Below, piece after piece: positions 1 through 6,020 of a stretch of 7,823 bases of DNA. Positions within the stretch are counted from its first letter, which is position 1. Each line of letters begins with the position of its first letter. The notes below the pieces were generated by a model. That model saw nothing but the letters and a program-made list of their open reading frames with translations, made no database searches and had not been told where the DNA came from. Source of the DNA: Hyphomicrobiales bacterium (GTDB lineage: Bacteria; Pseudomonadota; Alphaproteobacteria; Rhizobiales; Rhizobiaceae). The translations under genes and the position numbers were made by a program. The DNA lies in contig JAALLB010000074.1 of assembly GCA_011087745.1 (NCBI GenBank), forward strand, positions 1-7,823, read 5' to 3'.

Positions 1-313
1 TTCGTATCATATCACACCAAAACATTCGGGTTTTGGAGTAGGATGGGTATACAATTTCAAGATTGTCGGATGATGTGTCCCACTCGCCTTTGGTCGGCAT
101 TAAGAAGTCGGGAATAATACCCAGCACTTTGCCGCCATTTTCCTGAACTGCAGTTGATACAGCTCCCATTATGCCGCGAGAGCCACCGCCATAAACCAAC
201 CTAATGTCGTTTGCGGCAAGTGCTTTGCCAAGGATTGTAGCTGATTGGACAAATTCTGGTTCATTACCAAGCTGTGAACCACAATAAACACAAATTGATT
301 TGATTGTTGGCAT
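1..313 (-). CDS. LOG family protein (TIGR00730-type nucleotide 5'-monophosphate phosphoribohydrolase), N-terminal fragment
   Basis: Reading leftward from the ATG at 313, the frame is open to the window edge (about 104 codons). The start is supported by AAAGGAA at 327-321, seven bases upstream. Residues 5-18 (KSICVYCGSQLGNE) and 39-50 (LVYGGGSRGIMG) match the N-terminal nucleotide-binding Rossmann part of LOG/YvdD-like proteins, often misnamed lysine decarboxylases; characterised members release adenine-type bases from nucleoside monophosphates. The catalytic PGGxGT motif would lie beyond the edge and is not seen. The match is good through LEIV (about residue 87). After that the protein is encoded by the terminal 49-base repeat and reads YPSYSKTRMFW, unlike the M-H-x-R-K segment I would expect there. 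The gene is therefore either cut by an inserted repeat or joined to foreign sequence. Divergent from the LysM gene, with 101 bases between the starts. Family call is firm; substrate is unknown. Confidence 0.85.
   Translation of the reverse strand, partial: MPTIKSICVYCGSQLGNEPEFVQSATILGKALAANDIRLVYGGGSRGIMGAVSTAVQENGGKVLGIIPDFLMPTKGEWDTSSDNLEIVYPSYSKTRMFWCDMIR
3..51 (+). repeat. Left copy of 49-bp terminal inverted repeat
   Basis: Positions 3-51 are the exact reverse complement of 7775-7823. The match ends sharply at the inner side after GGGTATA, where the next base differs between the two copies (51/52 against 7774/7775). The repeat contains a perfect 7-bp inverted repeat with a 6-base loop (17-36). 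It sits at the point where similarity of the leftward gene to the LOG family is lost. The two outermost bases, 1-2, have no counterpart at the right edge. Confidence 0.93.
17..36. repeat. Hairpin inside the left terminal repeat
   Basis: CCAAAAC (17-23) and GTTTTGG (30-36) are perfectly complementary around the six-base loop ATTCGG. The same structure is at 7790-7809 in the right copy. No run of T follows in either direction, so it does not look like an intrinsic terminator. Subterminal hairpins of this size occur at IS200/IS605-type ends and in REP-like repeats; nothing seen here decides between them. Confidence 0.7.
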
Positions 314-345
314 TATAGGGTTCCTTTATTATGTATGATATAGAG

Positions 346-374
346 TTGTCGAATGGATATGAACGAATCATATT
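346..374 (+). promoter_or_regulatory. Possible promoter of the LysM gene
   Basis: TTGTCG (346-351) and CATATT (369-374) match four of six bases each of the sigma-70 -35 and -10 boxes, with a 17-base spacer. This would give a leader of about 33 bases before the ATG at 415. The surrounding 314-414 region is AT-rich and lies between two divergent starts, so a promoter is expected somewhere here, but the boxes are weak. Confidence 0.3.
357..373. promoter_or_regulatory. Inverted repeat in divergent promoter region, possible operator
   Basis: ATATGA (357-362) and TCATAT (368-373) form a perfect 6-bp inverted repeat around ACGAA. It overlaps the weak -10 box proposed for the LysM gene. The region is AT-rich, so a repeat of this size could arise by chance. 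It resembles no operator that I can name. Confidence 0.3.
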
Positions 375-414
375 TAATTGAATTTATTAGATTATACGGC
401 GTGGCAGAGACGAT

Positions 415-2115
415 ATGGCAAAAGGTTTAGCCCCAATATTTTTTACAGCTTGCGGAGTGGTTGTCGCAGGTGTTGTAGGGTACACAATTATAGAACCAAA
501 TTTTAGATCAGAACCAGCATCAGTAATTATTACTGAGAATGCGCCTGAGGTCGAGAGTAATCTTGAGACAAAAACCGAGCCTGAAGCACAGGAAACAACA
601 AAACTGGAAACCAGCGAAGAAGTTGCCAAGACTGAGCCGGTGGTTGAAGAGGCAATTGAGCCTGTCAAGGTTGCACCAGTTCTACCGACTTTTGATTTGG
701 TACGCGTTGAAAAAGACGGCAGTACGGTCATTGCAGGCAAAGGCCCTGCCAACCAATCTGTTGAATTGATGGATGGAGAAGCCAAGCTTGCCGAAACTAC
801 TATTGGTTCAACTGGTGAATTTGTATTTGTTCTGGACAAGCCGTTAAAGCCGGGTGCGCATGAGTTGTTTTTGCGAACACTTCCTGAAGAAGGGGATGCG
901 GTACAATCATCATCCTTAGCGTTTGTGGATGTGCCGAAGCCAAATACAATTGGGGATGTGACTGTTTTATTGGTGGAATCTGGCAAACCGAGCAAGGTGC
1001 TGCAAAAAACTGAAGTTGAACCATCCACACCTGAGCCAGTGGAAGTTGCGAAAGTAGAACCTCCAAAAGAAGAAACTGTGAAAGAAGAGCCAGTGGCGGA
1101 GGTGGAAGAGTCAGATGAGGATGTGCCCGAAACTGAGGTAAAACAACCAGAAGAAGAAATTGCCAATTCAACGGTTAGCGATACTGCACAGGAAACGGTT
1201 TCAATCGCAAAGCCTGAAGAAACTTCTAAAGTTGAAGCCAAGGAGGAGGTGCAAGAACCAACTGTTGCCAAACCGGTTATAGAAGCAAAGCTTGCACCTG
1301 TTCTGATTGAAGCAGCTGATATTGAAGCAACCAAGATATTTATTGCTGGTACTGGAGAGCCGCGTTCAACTATTAATATTTATCTTGAAAATAAGTTTTT
1401 GGGTACGGTGAAGGTAGCAGATAATGGTGCTTTTCTATTTGAAGGTACAAAAGATATCGGGCCTGGTAGATATGACATTCGTGCTGACATGACAAAAGGG
1501 GGTGTCGAAGTTTTAGCTCGCGCTGAGGTTAGGCTTGTACATGAGCCAAAAGTTGTTGAATTAGCAAAAGAAGAGCCTGTGAAAGCTGAGTCTGTGCCAG
1601 AAGCTACCGAAACAGTGGAGGCAGAATCGGCACAGACAGAAGTTGAGCCGGCTGAAACAGAAGCTGCCGATTTGCAAACAGAACCAGAGGCCGAAACTGA
1701 AGCAGAGGTTGAAGTAGAAGCTGAAACAGAGGTTGTCGTTAACACCGAAGAAGCAAAAGAGGTTGAACCAGTCGTTGTGGATGAGGCTAAAACCGAAGAA
1801 AATACTGAAACTACGGTTGAAGAAGTTGTTGCTTCTGTTGCCAAAGAAGATGAGCCTGAGGCCGCTGCAGAAGTTGCTGAAACTGAAGAGCCAAAGCCGG
1901 TTGAAGTTGAAGCGCCCAAGAAAGAAATTCAAACGGGAAGTGCGGTTATCATTCGCCGGGGTGACAATCTTTGGACTGTTGCGCGACGCAATTATGGAGC
2001 GGGTATTCGGTACACCACCATATTTGATGCGAACCGCGATCAGGTTCGGGATCCTGACTTGATTTATCCGGGTCAAGTCTTGAAAGTTCCTGAAAATGAG
2101 CAATCTGTAGAATAG
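415..2115 (+). CDS. Membrane-anchored LysM protein with acidic linkers and two Ig-like modules
   Basis: 566 residues. Residues about 7-25 form one hydrophobic segment (FFTACGVVVAGVVGYTII) with no signal-peptidase or lipobox site visible, so it is probably an N-terminal anchor with the rest in the periplasm. Two beta-rich modules of about 85 residues (about 93-175 and 293-378) resemble each other: each has an I-A-G-x-G-x-x-x-S-x-x-x-L/I-x-x-x core, then G-x-F-x-F and G-x-H/Y-E/D-L/I, as in bacterial Ig-like folds. They are separated by long linkers (about 35-92, 176-292 and 379-505) made largely of Glu, Val, Ala, Thr, Pro and Lys. A LysM domain closes the protein (about 510-561): VIIRRGDNLWTVARRNYG, then IFDANRDQVRDPDLIYPGQ. 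LysM binds peptidoglycan N-acetylglucosamine, so an inner-membrane-to-wall tether is a reasonable inference. No enzymatic domain is visible. The start is the first ATG before the anchor; no strong ribosome binding site precedes it (weak GGCAGAGACG). The linkers produce long reverse-strand open frames that are not genes. Confidence 0.88.
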   Translation: MAKGLAPIFFTACGVVVAGVVGYTIIEPNFRSEPASVIITENAPEVESNLETKTEPEAQETTKLETSEEVAKTEPVVEEAIEPVKVAPVLPTFDLVRVEKDGSTVIAGKGPANQSVELMDGEAKLAETTIGSTGEFVFVLDKPLKPGAHELFLRTLPEEGDAVQSSSLAFVDVPKPNTIGDVTVLLVESGKPSKVLQKTEVEPSTPEPVEVAKVEPPKEETVKEEPVAEVEESDEDVPETEVKQPEEEIANSTVSDTAQETVSIAKPEETSKVEAKEEVQEPTVAKPVIEAKLAPVLIEAADIEATKIFIAGTGEPRSTINIYLENKFLGTVKVADNGAFLFEGTKDIGPGRYDIRADMTKGGVEVLARAEVRLVHEPKVVELAKEEPVKAESVPEATETVEAESAQTEVEPAETEAADLQTEPEAETEAEVEVEAETEVVVNTEEAKEVEPVVVDEAKTEENTETTVEEVVASVAKEDEPEAAAEVAETEEPKPVEVEAPKKEIQTGSAVIIRRGDNLWTVARRNYGAGIRYTTIFDANRDQVRDPDLIYPGQVLKVPENEQSVE

Positions 2116-2127
2116 AATTTTGATGGT

Positions 2128-2154
2128 TTGACTTCATCGGTAAATACCGATAAT
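2128..2154 (+). promoter_or_regulatory. Likely promoter of the arsR-ABC operon
   Basis: TTGACT (2128-2133) matches five of six bases of a sigma-70 -35 box. GATAAT (2149-2154) matches five of six of a -10 box, with a short 15-base spacer; TAATGA at 2151-2156 gives a 17-base spacer but a poorer match. Transcription would begin at about 2160-2163, at or within a few bases of the arsR ATG (2163). No Shine-Dalgarno sequence is seen before that ATG, which fits a leaderless message. Confidence 0.55.
2136..2151. promoter_or_regulatory. Perfect inverted repeat, likely ArsR-family operator
   Basis: ATCGGTA and TACCGAT are perfectly complementary arms around AA (ATCGGTAAATACCGAT). The 16-bp site fills the spacer of the proposed promoter, overlaps its -10 box, and ends 11 bases before the arsR ATG. 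A second, wider pair, TTCAT (2133-2137) and ATGAA (2153-2157), lies around it. ArsR/SmtB repressors usually bind such dyads and block RNA polymerase until metal binds, so autorepression is the natural reading. The arms differ from the operators of ArsR relatives that I know. Confidence 0.65.
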
Positions 2155-2162
2155 GAAATTTC

Positions 2163-2495
2163 ATGACATCTACAAAAAACCAAAAATGCAGTTGTGCATC
2201 AGCTGATAAAATGGCCGACGCTCTGAAGGTGCTCGGACATCCTGTGCGATTACGAATGGTGCAAGAACTCAAATCTCTTGAGAGTTGTTGTTGTGCCGAT
2301 ATGTGTGAGTGTTTTCCGCAATCGCAATCTACAATTTCACAACATCTTTCGGTTTTGAAAGAAGCTGGAATTGTCAGTTTTGAAAGACATGGAAACAAGT
2401 CATGTTTTTCTCTCAATCATGATGTTTTGGAGGAAATTCAAACGGCAATGGCTGAGCTTTTTAACAATCAAAGTCTGGGTAAACAGAATGACTGA
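2163..2495 (+). CDS. ArsR/SmtB family repressor, cysteine-rich
   Basis: 110 residues, a typical length for the family. The winged helix is clear: MADALKVLGHPVRLRMVQEL (17-36), the recognition-helix region SQSTISQHLSVLKEAGIV (54-71), and the wing FERHGNKSCFSL (73-84). It has eight cysteines: C9, C11, C42, C43, C44, C48, C50 and C81. The segment SCCCADMCECF falls where E. coli ArsR has C-V-C-D-L-C, its As(III)/Sb(III) site. Aligned on D-M-C, cysteines occupy the first and last positions (C43, C48), while the middle one is Ala45, with Cys44 beside it. Extra thiols at the N-terminus and in the wing recall multi-site sensors such as CadC. A soft metal or metalloid ligand is likely but its identity is not readable. 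The stop overlaps the start of the ABC gene, and a dyad operator lies immediately upstream, so it probably regulates itself and the exporter. Confidence 0.93.
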   Translation: MTSTKNQKCSCASADKMADALKVLGHPVRLRMVQELKSLESCCCADMCECFPQSQSTISQHLSVLKEAGIVSFERHGNKSCFSLNHDVLEEIQTAMAELFNNQSLGKQND

Positions 2496-4434
2496 TACTG
2501 GCATTGCAGGAAATACGTCGGTTGAAGACCAACTCAATGGTAAAAAACCAATGGTAGATGCTGGTCGCGGTGGCATGAAGGGCACGATCATGAATTTGTG
2601 GCCCTACATGTGGCCAAGCGACCGTCCAGACTTAAAAAGACGGGTATTTTATGCTTCGATCTTCATGGTTATTGGCAAGATTGTTACCGTCCTTATACCC
2701 TATTTTTACAAGCTGGGAACCGATGCGCTTACGGGTGATTTGCAGAAGAGTGATAGTATTTCTGATTGGATGCCATTGTTTCTTCTGACGCCTGTTGTGC
2801 TGGTGATTGCCTATAACATTGGCCGCGTGGTCTCGCTTGGGTTTAACCAATTGCGGGATGCGCTGTTTGCAAGTGTTGGTCAACACGCAGTACGGCAGCT
2901 TTCATCCATCGTGTTTGCCCATCTACATGCATTAAGTCTGCGCTATCACCTGCAAAGAAGGACAGGGGGGCTTACTAGGGTTATTGAACGCGGAACCAAG
3001 GGCATTGAATCAATAGTTCGGTTTTCAATTCTAAGTGGTCTTCCAACCATTCTTGAATTTGCTTTTATGGCAGTTGTAATTTGGTATTGGTTTGACTGGC
3101 GCTATGTTGCAGTTATTTCAGCTATGGTTTGGGCGTATACTTGGTTTTCAGTTCGTGCATCGGATTGGCGTATCGATATTCGCCGGGACATGAATACCAA
3201 TGATACGGAAGCCAATTCCAAGGCTATTGATTCCCTGTTGAATTTTGAAACCGTTAAATATTTTAGCAATGAAAAATTGGAAGCTGATTGTTTTGGCGAC
3301 TCGATGGCGAGATATGAGACGGCTGCCACAAGGGTATGGACTTCATTAGCGTGGTTAAACTTTGGGCAAGCGGTCATCATGGGTGTAGGCATGGTATCGT
3401 GTATGCTGTTGTCGGTTTATGCAGTGCAAGCTGGTGAACAAACGCTTGGAGACTTTGTCATGATCAATGCTCTCCTGATGCAATTGTTTGTGCCCCTTAA
3501 CTTCATTGGTTTTATCTACCGAGAAATTCGTCAGGGTTTTGCTGATCTGGAAGAAATGTTCAAGCTTTTGGGTGTTGAACAGGAAATTCAGGATAAGCCC
3601 GATGCTACCGAAATGGATGTTAATGAAGGGAAAATTGAATTTCGGAATGTCTCTTTTCATTATGATAAAGAACGCCAGATTTTGAAGGATGTTTCATTTG
3701 ATGTGCCGGCAGGCAAGACGGTTGCAATTGTTGGACCTTCTGGATCTGGCAAGTCCACGATCTCTCGCTTGATGTTCAGATTTTATGATGTCATCGAGGG
3801 TGCTATTTTGGTCGATGGACAAGACTTGCGCGATGCAACGCAAAAAAGCCTGCGTGATAATATTGGCATGGTCCCTCAAGACACCGTGCTCTTTAATGAA
3901 ACTATTGCTTATAACATTCGCTATGGACGACCTGGTGCTTCAGACGAAGAAGTAGAACAAGCTGCAGAAATGGCGCAGATAGGCGACTTTATTCGTAGCC
4001 TGCCAGATGGATTTAAAACAGAAGTGGGTGAACGCGGGTTGAAGCTTTCAGGTGGCGAAAAACAACGTGTTGCAATTGCTCGAACCTTGTTGAAAGCACC
4101 ACCAATTTTGATATTGGACGAAGCAACCTCGGCACTTGATACGCAAACCGAGCGAGAAATTCAGGCCGCACTGGATGTGGTTTCAAGAGACCACACAACT
4201 ATTGTGATCGCGCACAGACTTTCAACCGTAGTGTCGGCTGACGAAATCCTTGTGTTGCAAGCTGGTGAAATTATTGAACGGGGTACTCATAAATCCTTAT
4301 TAAAACAAAAAGGGCTTTATGAACAAATGTGGAGCCGTCAGCGTGAAGCAACAGAGGCTGAAGAAAAGTTGAGAGCAGCACGTGAAAGCGATGATCTTGG
4401 TATTTTGACACGCAAGAGACCAAGCAATGATTGA
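2488..4434 (+). CDS. Atm1/HMT-type ABC exporter (fused permease and ATPase)
   Basis: 648 residues from the ATG at 2488. An in-frame ATG at 2371 would add 39 residues that are only arsR read in another frame, and 2488 is where similarity to family N-termini (NLWPYMWPSDRPDLK) fits. The membrane domain spans about 50-335 and contains the Atm1 signature RRDMN (232-236) then DSLLNFETVKYF (248-259). The nucleotide-binding domain has Walker A GPSGSGKST (416-424, K422), Q-loop Q464, signature LSGGEKQR (520-527), Walker B ILILDE (540-545, E545) and H-loop H576. All catalytic residues are present, so the half-transporter should work as a homodimer. Atm1/ABCB7/HMT1 relatives export glutathione conjugates or glutathione-bound metals and sulfur species from the cytoplasm. 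The ATGACTGA overlap with arsR implies translational coupling and suggests metal or thiol stress as the trigger. The substrate is inferred from family and neighbour. Confidence 0.93.
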   Translation: MTDTGIAGNTSVEDQLNGKKPMVDAGRGGMKGTIMNLWPYMWPSDRPDLKRRVFYASIFMVIGKIVTVLIPYFYKLGTDALTGDLQKSDSISDWMPLFLLTPVVLVIAYNIGRVVSLGFNQLRDALFASVGQHAVRQLSSIVFAHLHALSLRYHLQRRTGGLTRVIERGTKGIESIVRFSILSGLPTILEFAFMAVVIWYWFDWRYVAVISAMVWAYTWFSVRASDWRIDIRRDMNTNDTEANSKAIDSLLNFETVKYFSNEKLEADCFGDSMARYETAATRVWTSLAWLNFGQAVIMGVGMVSCMLLSVYAVQAGEQTLGDFVMINALLMQLFVPLNFIGFIYREIRQGFADLEEMFKLLGVEQEIQDKPDATEMDVNEGKIEFRNVSFHYDKERQILKDVSFDVPAGKTVAIVGPSGSGKSTISRLMFRFYDVIEGAILVDGQDLRDATQKSLRDNIGMVPQDTVLFNETIAYNIRYGRPGASDEEVEQAAEMAQIGDFIRSLPDGFKTEVGERGLKLSGGEKQRVAIARTLLKAPPILILDEATSALDTQTEREIQAALDVVSRDHTTIVIAHRLSTVVSADEILVLQAGEIIERGTHKSLLKQKGLYEQMWSRQREATEAEEKLRAARESDDLGILTRKRPSND

Positions 4435-4484
4435 GTTGAATTCATAAACCTGATAGCAGTCAGGAAACTATTTGCGGAAATATC

Positions 4485-5183
4485 ATGAGCCTAACTAATT
4501 CTATTCGAAATGCCTTACCTCCCGTTCATCCGGAGGGTTATAAATTTATTGCAATCTTTGCGGTTGTAACCGTTCTACTTGGCTGGCTTTGGTCACCGCT
4601 GTTTTATTTGGGGTTGGCACTCACCATATGGTGTGCACTTTTTTTCCGGGATCCGAAACGGGTAACACCAATTAGCGATGAGCTCGTGATAAGCCCTGCA
4701 GATGGTCAGGTTTCTCATGTTGGTAAAGTTGTACCACCCAAAGAATTGGATCTTGGTGAAAAACCACTGCTTCGCGTTTCTGTTTTTATGAATGTATTTA
4801 ACTGCCATGTAAATCGTGCTCCAATGAAGGGTAAAATTGATCGCATTGTTTACAAGAAGGGCAGTTTCCTAAACGCTGAACTTGATAAGGCATCTGATGA
4901 AAATGAACGCAATAGCTTGGTGATCAATACAGAGCAGGGTGAAATTGCCGTAGTGCAAATTGCCGGCCTGGTTGCACGTCGTATTGTTTGTTGGGCAGAG
5001 CAAAGTGAAGACATAGATCAAGGCGAGCGATTTGGCCTAATTCGATTTGGCTCGCGTTTGGATGTTTATCTGCCCAAAAGTGCGCAGGCAAGTGTTGCTG
5101 TTGGACAAACAGCAGTAGCAGGGGAAACAATTTTGGCGAGGTTCAATGATGATGTAACCGTTCCGCTAATTAGAACCAGCTAA
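4485..5183 (+). CDS. psd: Phosphatidylserine decarboxylase proenzyme, short (PSD-A) form
   Basis: 232 residues. It decarboxylates phosphatidylserine to phosphatidylethanolamine at the inner membrane. A hydrophobic N-terminal region (about 18-55) is followed by LFFRDPKR, then SPADGQVSHVGK and the family block VFMNVFNCHVNRAPMKG. GSFLNAELDKASDENERN and IAGLVARRIVCW are also typical of the short form. The self-cleavage pair is G189-S190 in RFGSRLDVYLP: cleavage would leave a beta chain of 189 residues and an alpha chain of 43 whose N-terminal Ser becomes the pyruvoyl cofactor. All expected key residues are present. GGA at 4476-4478 lies six bases before the ATG. The gene begins 50 bases after the ABC gene; that gap holds only a 5-bp stem hairpin (4449-4464) without a T run, so read-through is plausible. 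The enzyme downstream makes its substrate. Confidence 0.96.
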   Translation: MSLTNSIRNALPPVHPEGYKFIAIFAVVTVLLGWLWSPLFYLGLALTIWCALFFRDPKRVTPISDELVISPADGQVSHVGKVVPPKELDLGEKPLLRVSVFMNVFNCHVNRAPMKGKIDRIVYKKGSFLNAELDKASDENERNSLVINTEQGEIAVVQIAGLVARRIVCWAEQSEDIDQGERFGLIRFGSRLDVYLPKSAQASVAVGQTAVAGETILARFNDDVTVPLIRTS

Positions 5184-5201
5184 GGAAAACGGGGCAATTT
5201 T

Positions 5202-6020
5202 ATGGAAAATCCATTTCCACCTTTTGATCCAGATGGCGATGACGACAAAGCACCGGTAGCTGAAGAAACTGCGGTTCGCTTGCGAGATATTCCGCTTCGT
5301 ACAATCTTTCCAAACCTTTTGACGCTTTTAGCGATTTGTTCCGGGCTGACATCCATTCGATTTGCAATCGAGGGGCGTATTGAGCTTGCTGTTGCAGCAA
5401 TTATCTTTGCTGGCTTTCTTGATGGGATTGATGGTCGTGTGGCTCGGTTTTTAAAATCGACAAGTCGTTTTGGTGCCGAGATGGACAGCCTTGCAGATTT
5501 CGTAAATTTTGGTGTGGCACCGGCAATGCTTTTGTATTTTACACTATTGTCAGAAGCACGTTCCATTGGATGGATTGCAGCCCTTATTTATGCAAGTTGC
5601 GCTTGTCTGCGGTTGGCTCGTTTTAATGTGATGCTTGATAATCCACACGCACCTGAATGGCTTTCAAGGTTTTTCACCGGTGTTCCTGCACCAGCAGGGG
5701 CGGTTGTTGCTTTGCTTCCTGTTTATTTGATGTTGATGGGTGTTGAAAAAACCGAAGGCTACGCGTGGTTAGCAACTGGCTTCACATTAATTGCCGGATT
5801 TTTCATGGTGTCGAATATTCCGACATTTTCAGGCAAGAACCTTACAACGAAAATACGCCGAGATTTCGTGCTGCCCGTTATGATACTCGGGGTATTTTCA
5901 GCTGCTGTGTTGTTTAGCTACCCGTGGATATTGCTTACCGTTATTGCACTTGGATACCTGGCGTCAATTCCATTTTCCATGCGAAATTGGAGTAAATGCC
6001 AAGCAGAGTATTCCGAATAG
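5202..6020 (+). CDS. pssA: CDP-diacylglycerol-serine O-phosphatidyltransferase
   Basis: 272 residues. It joins serine to CDP-diacylglycerol to make phosphatidylserine, releasing CMP, the step before Psd. The CDP-alcohol phosphatidyltransferase signature DGxxARx8GxxxDxxxD is complete: D77, G78, A81, R82, G91, D95 and D99, with FLKSTSRF as the eight-residue spacer. Several hydrophobic helices surround and follow it (for example about 38-75, 110-135, 150-180 and 195-265), as in the integral-membrane type II enzymes of alphaproteobacteria and Bacillus rather than the peripheral E. coli type. A soluble acidic N-terminal stretch of about 20 residues (FDPDGDDDK) precedes the first helix. The gene starts 18 bases after psd; AAGGA overlaps the psd stop and GGGG lies seven bases upstream of the ATG. 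The two are almost certainly one operon. The gene ends 11 bases from the probable native stop of the convergent RND gene. Confidence 0.95.
   Translation: MENPFPPFDPDGDDDKAPVAEETAVRLRDIPLRTIFPNLLTLLAICSGLTSIRFAIEGRIELAVAAIIFAGFLDGIDGRVARFLKSTSRFGAEMDSLADFVNFGVAPAMLLYFTLLSEARSIGWIAALIYASCACLRLARFNVMLDNPHAPEWLSRFFTGVPAPAGAVVALLPVYLMLMGVEKTEGYAWLATGFTLIAGFFMVSNIPTFSGKNLTTKIRRDFVLPVMILGVFSAAVLFSYPWILLTVIALGYLASIPFSMRNWSKCQAEYSE

Noticed and set aside
387..1334. Long reverse-strand open frame opposite the LysM gene (also 1380-1919 and 1561-2103)
   Set aside because: Its composition (Ser, Thr, Val, Ala, Gly) is the antisense reading of Glu-rich codons in the real gene. It has no domain, and the forward frame ends in a clear LysM.
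2371..2487. Longer start for the ABC exporter
   Set aside because: The extra 39 residues are arsR coding sequence read in another frame. The family N-terminus begins after 2488, and an ATG/stop overlap is the usual coupling.
4449..4464. CCTGA-TAGCAG-TCAGG hairpin before psd as a terminator
   Set aside because: The stem is only 5 bp and no T run follows. It is too weak to call a terminator, so it is noted only as a possible attenuating or random structure.
6001..6020. GAGTA...TACTC inverted repeat at the pssA end as a bidirectional terminator
   Set aside because: Five-bp arms around a ten-base loop, low GC, and no T run on either side.
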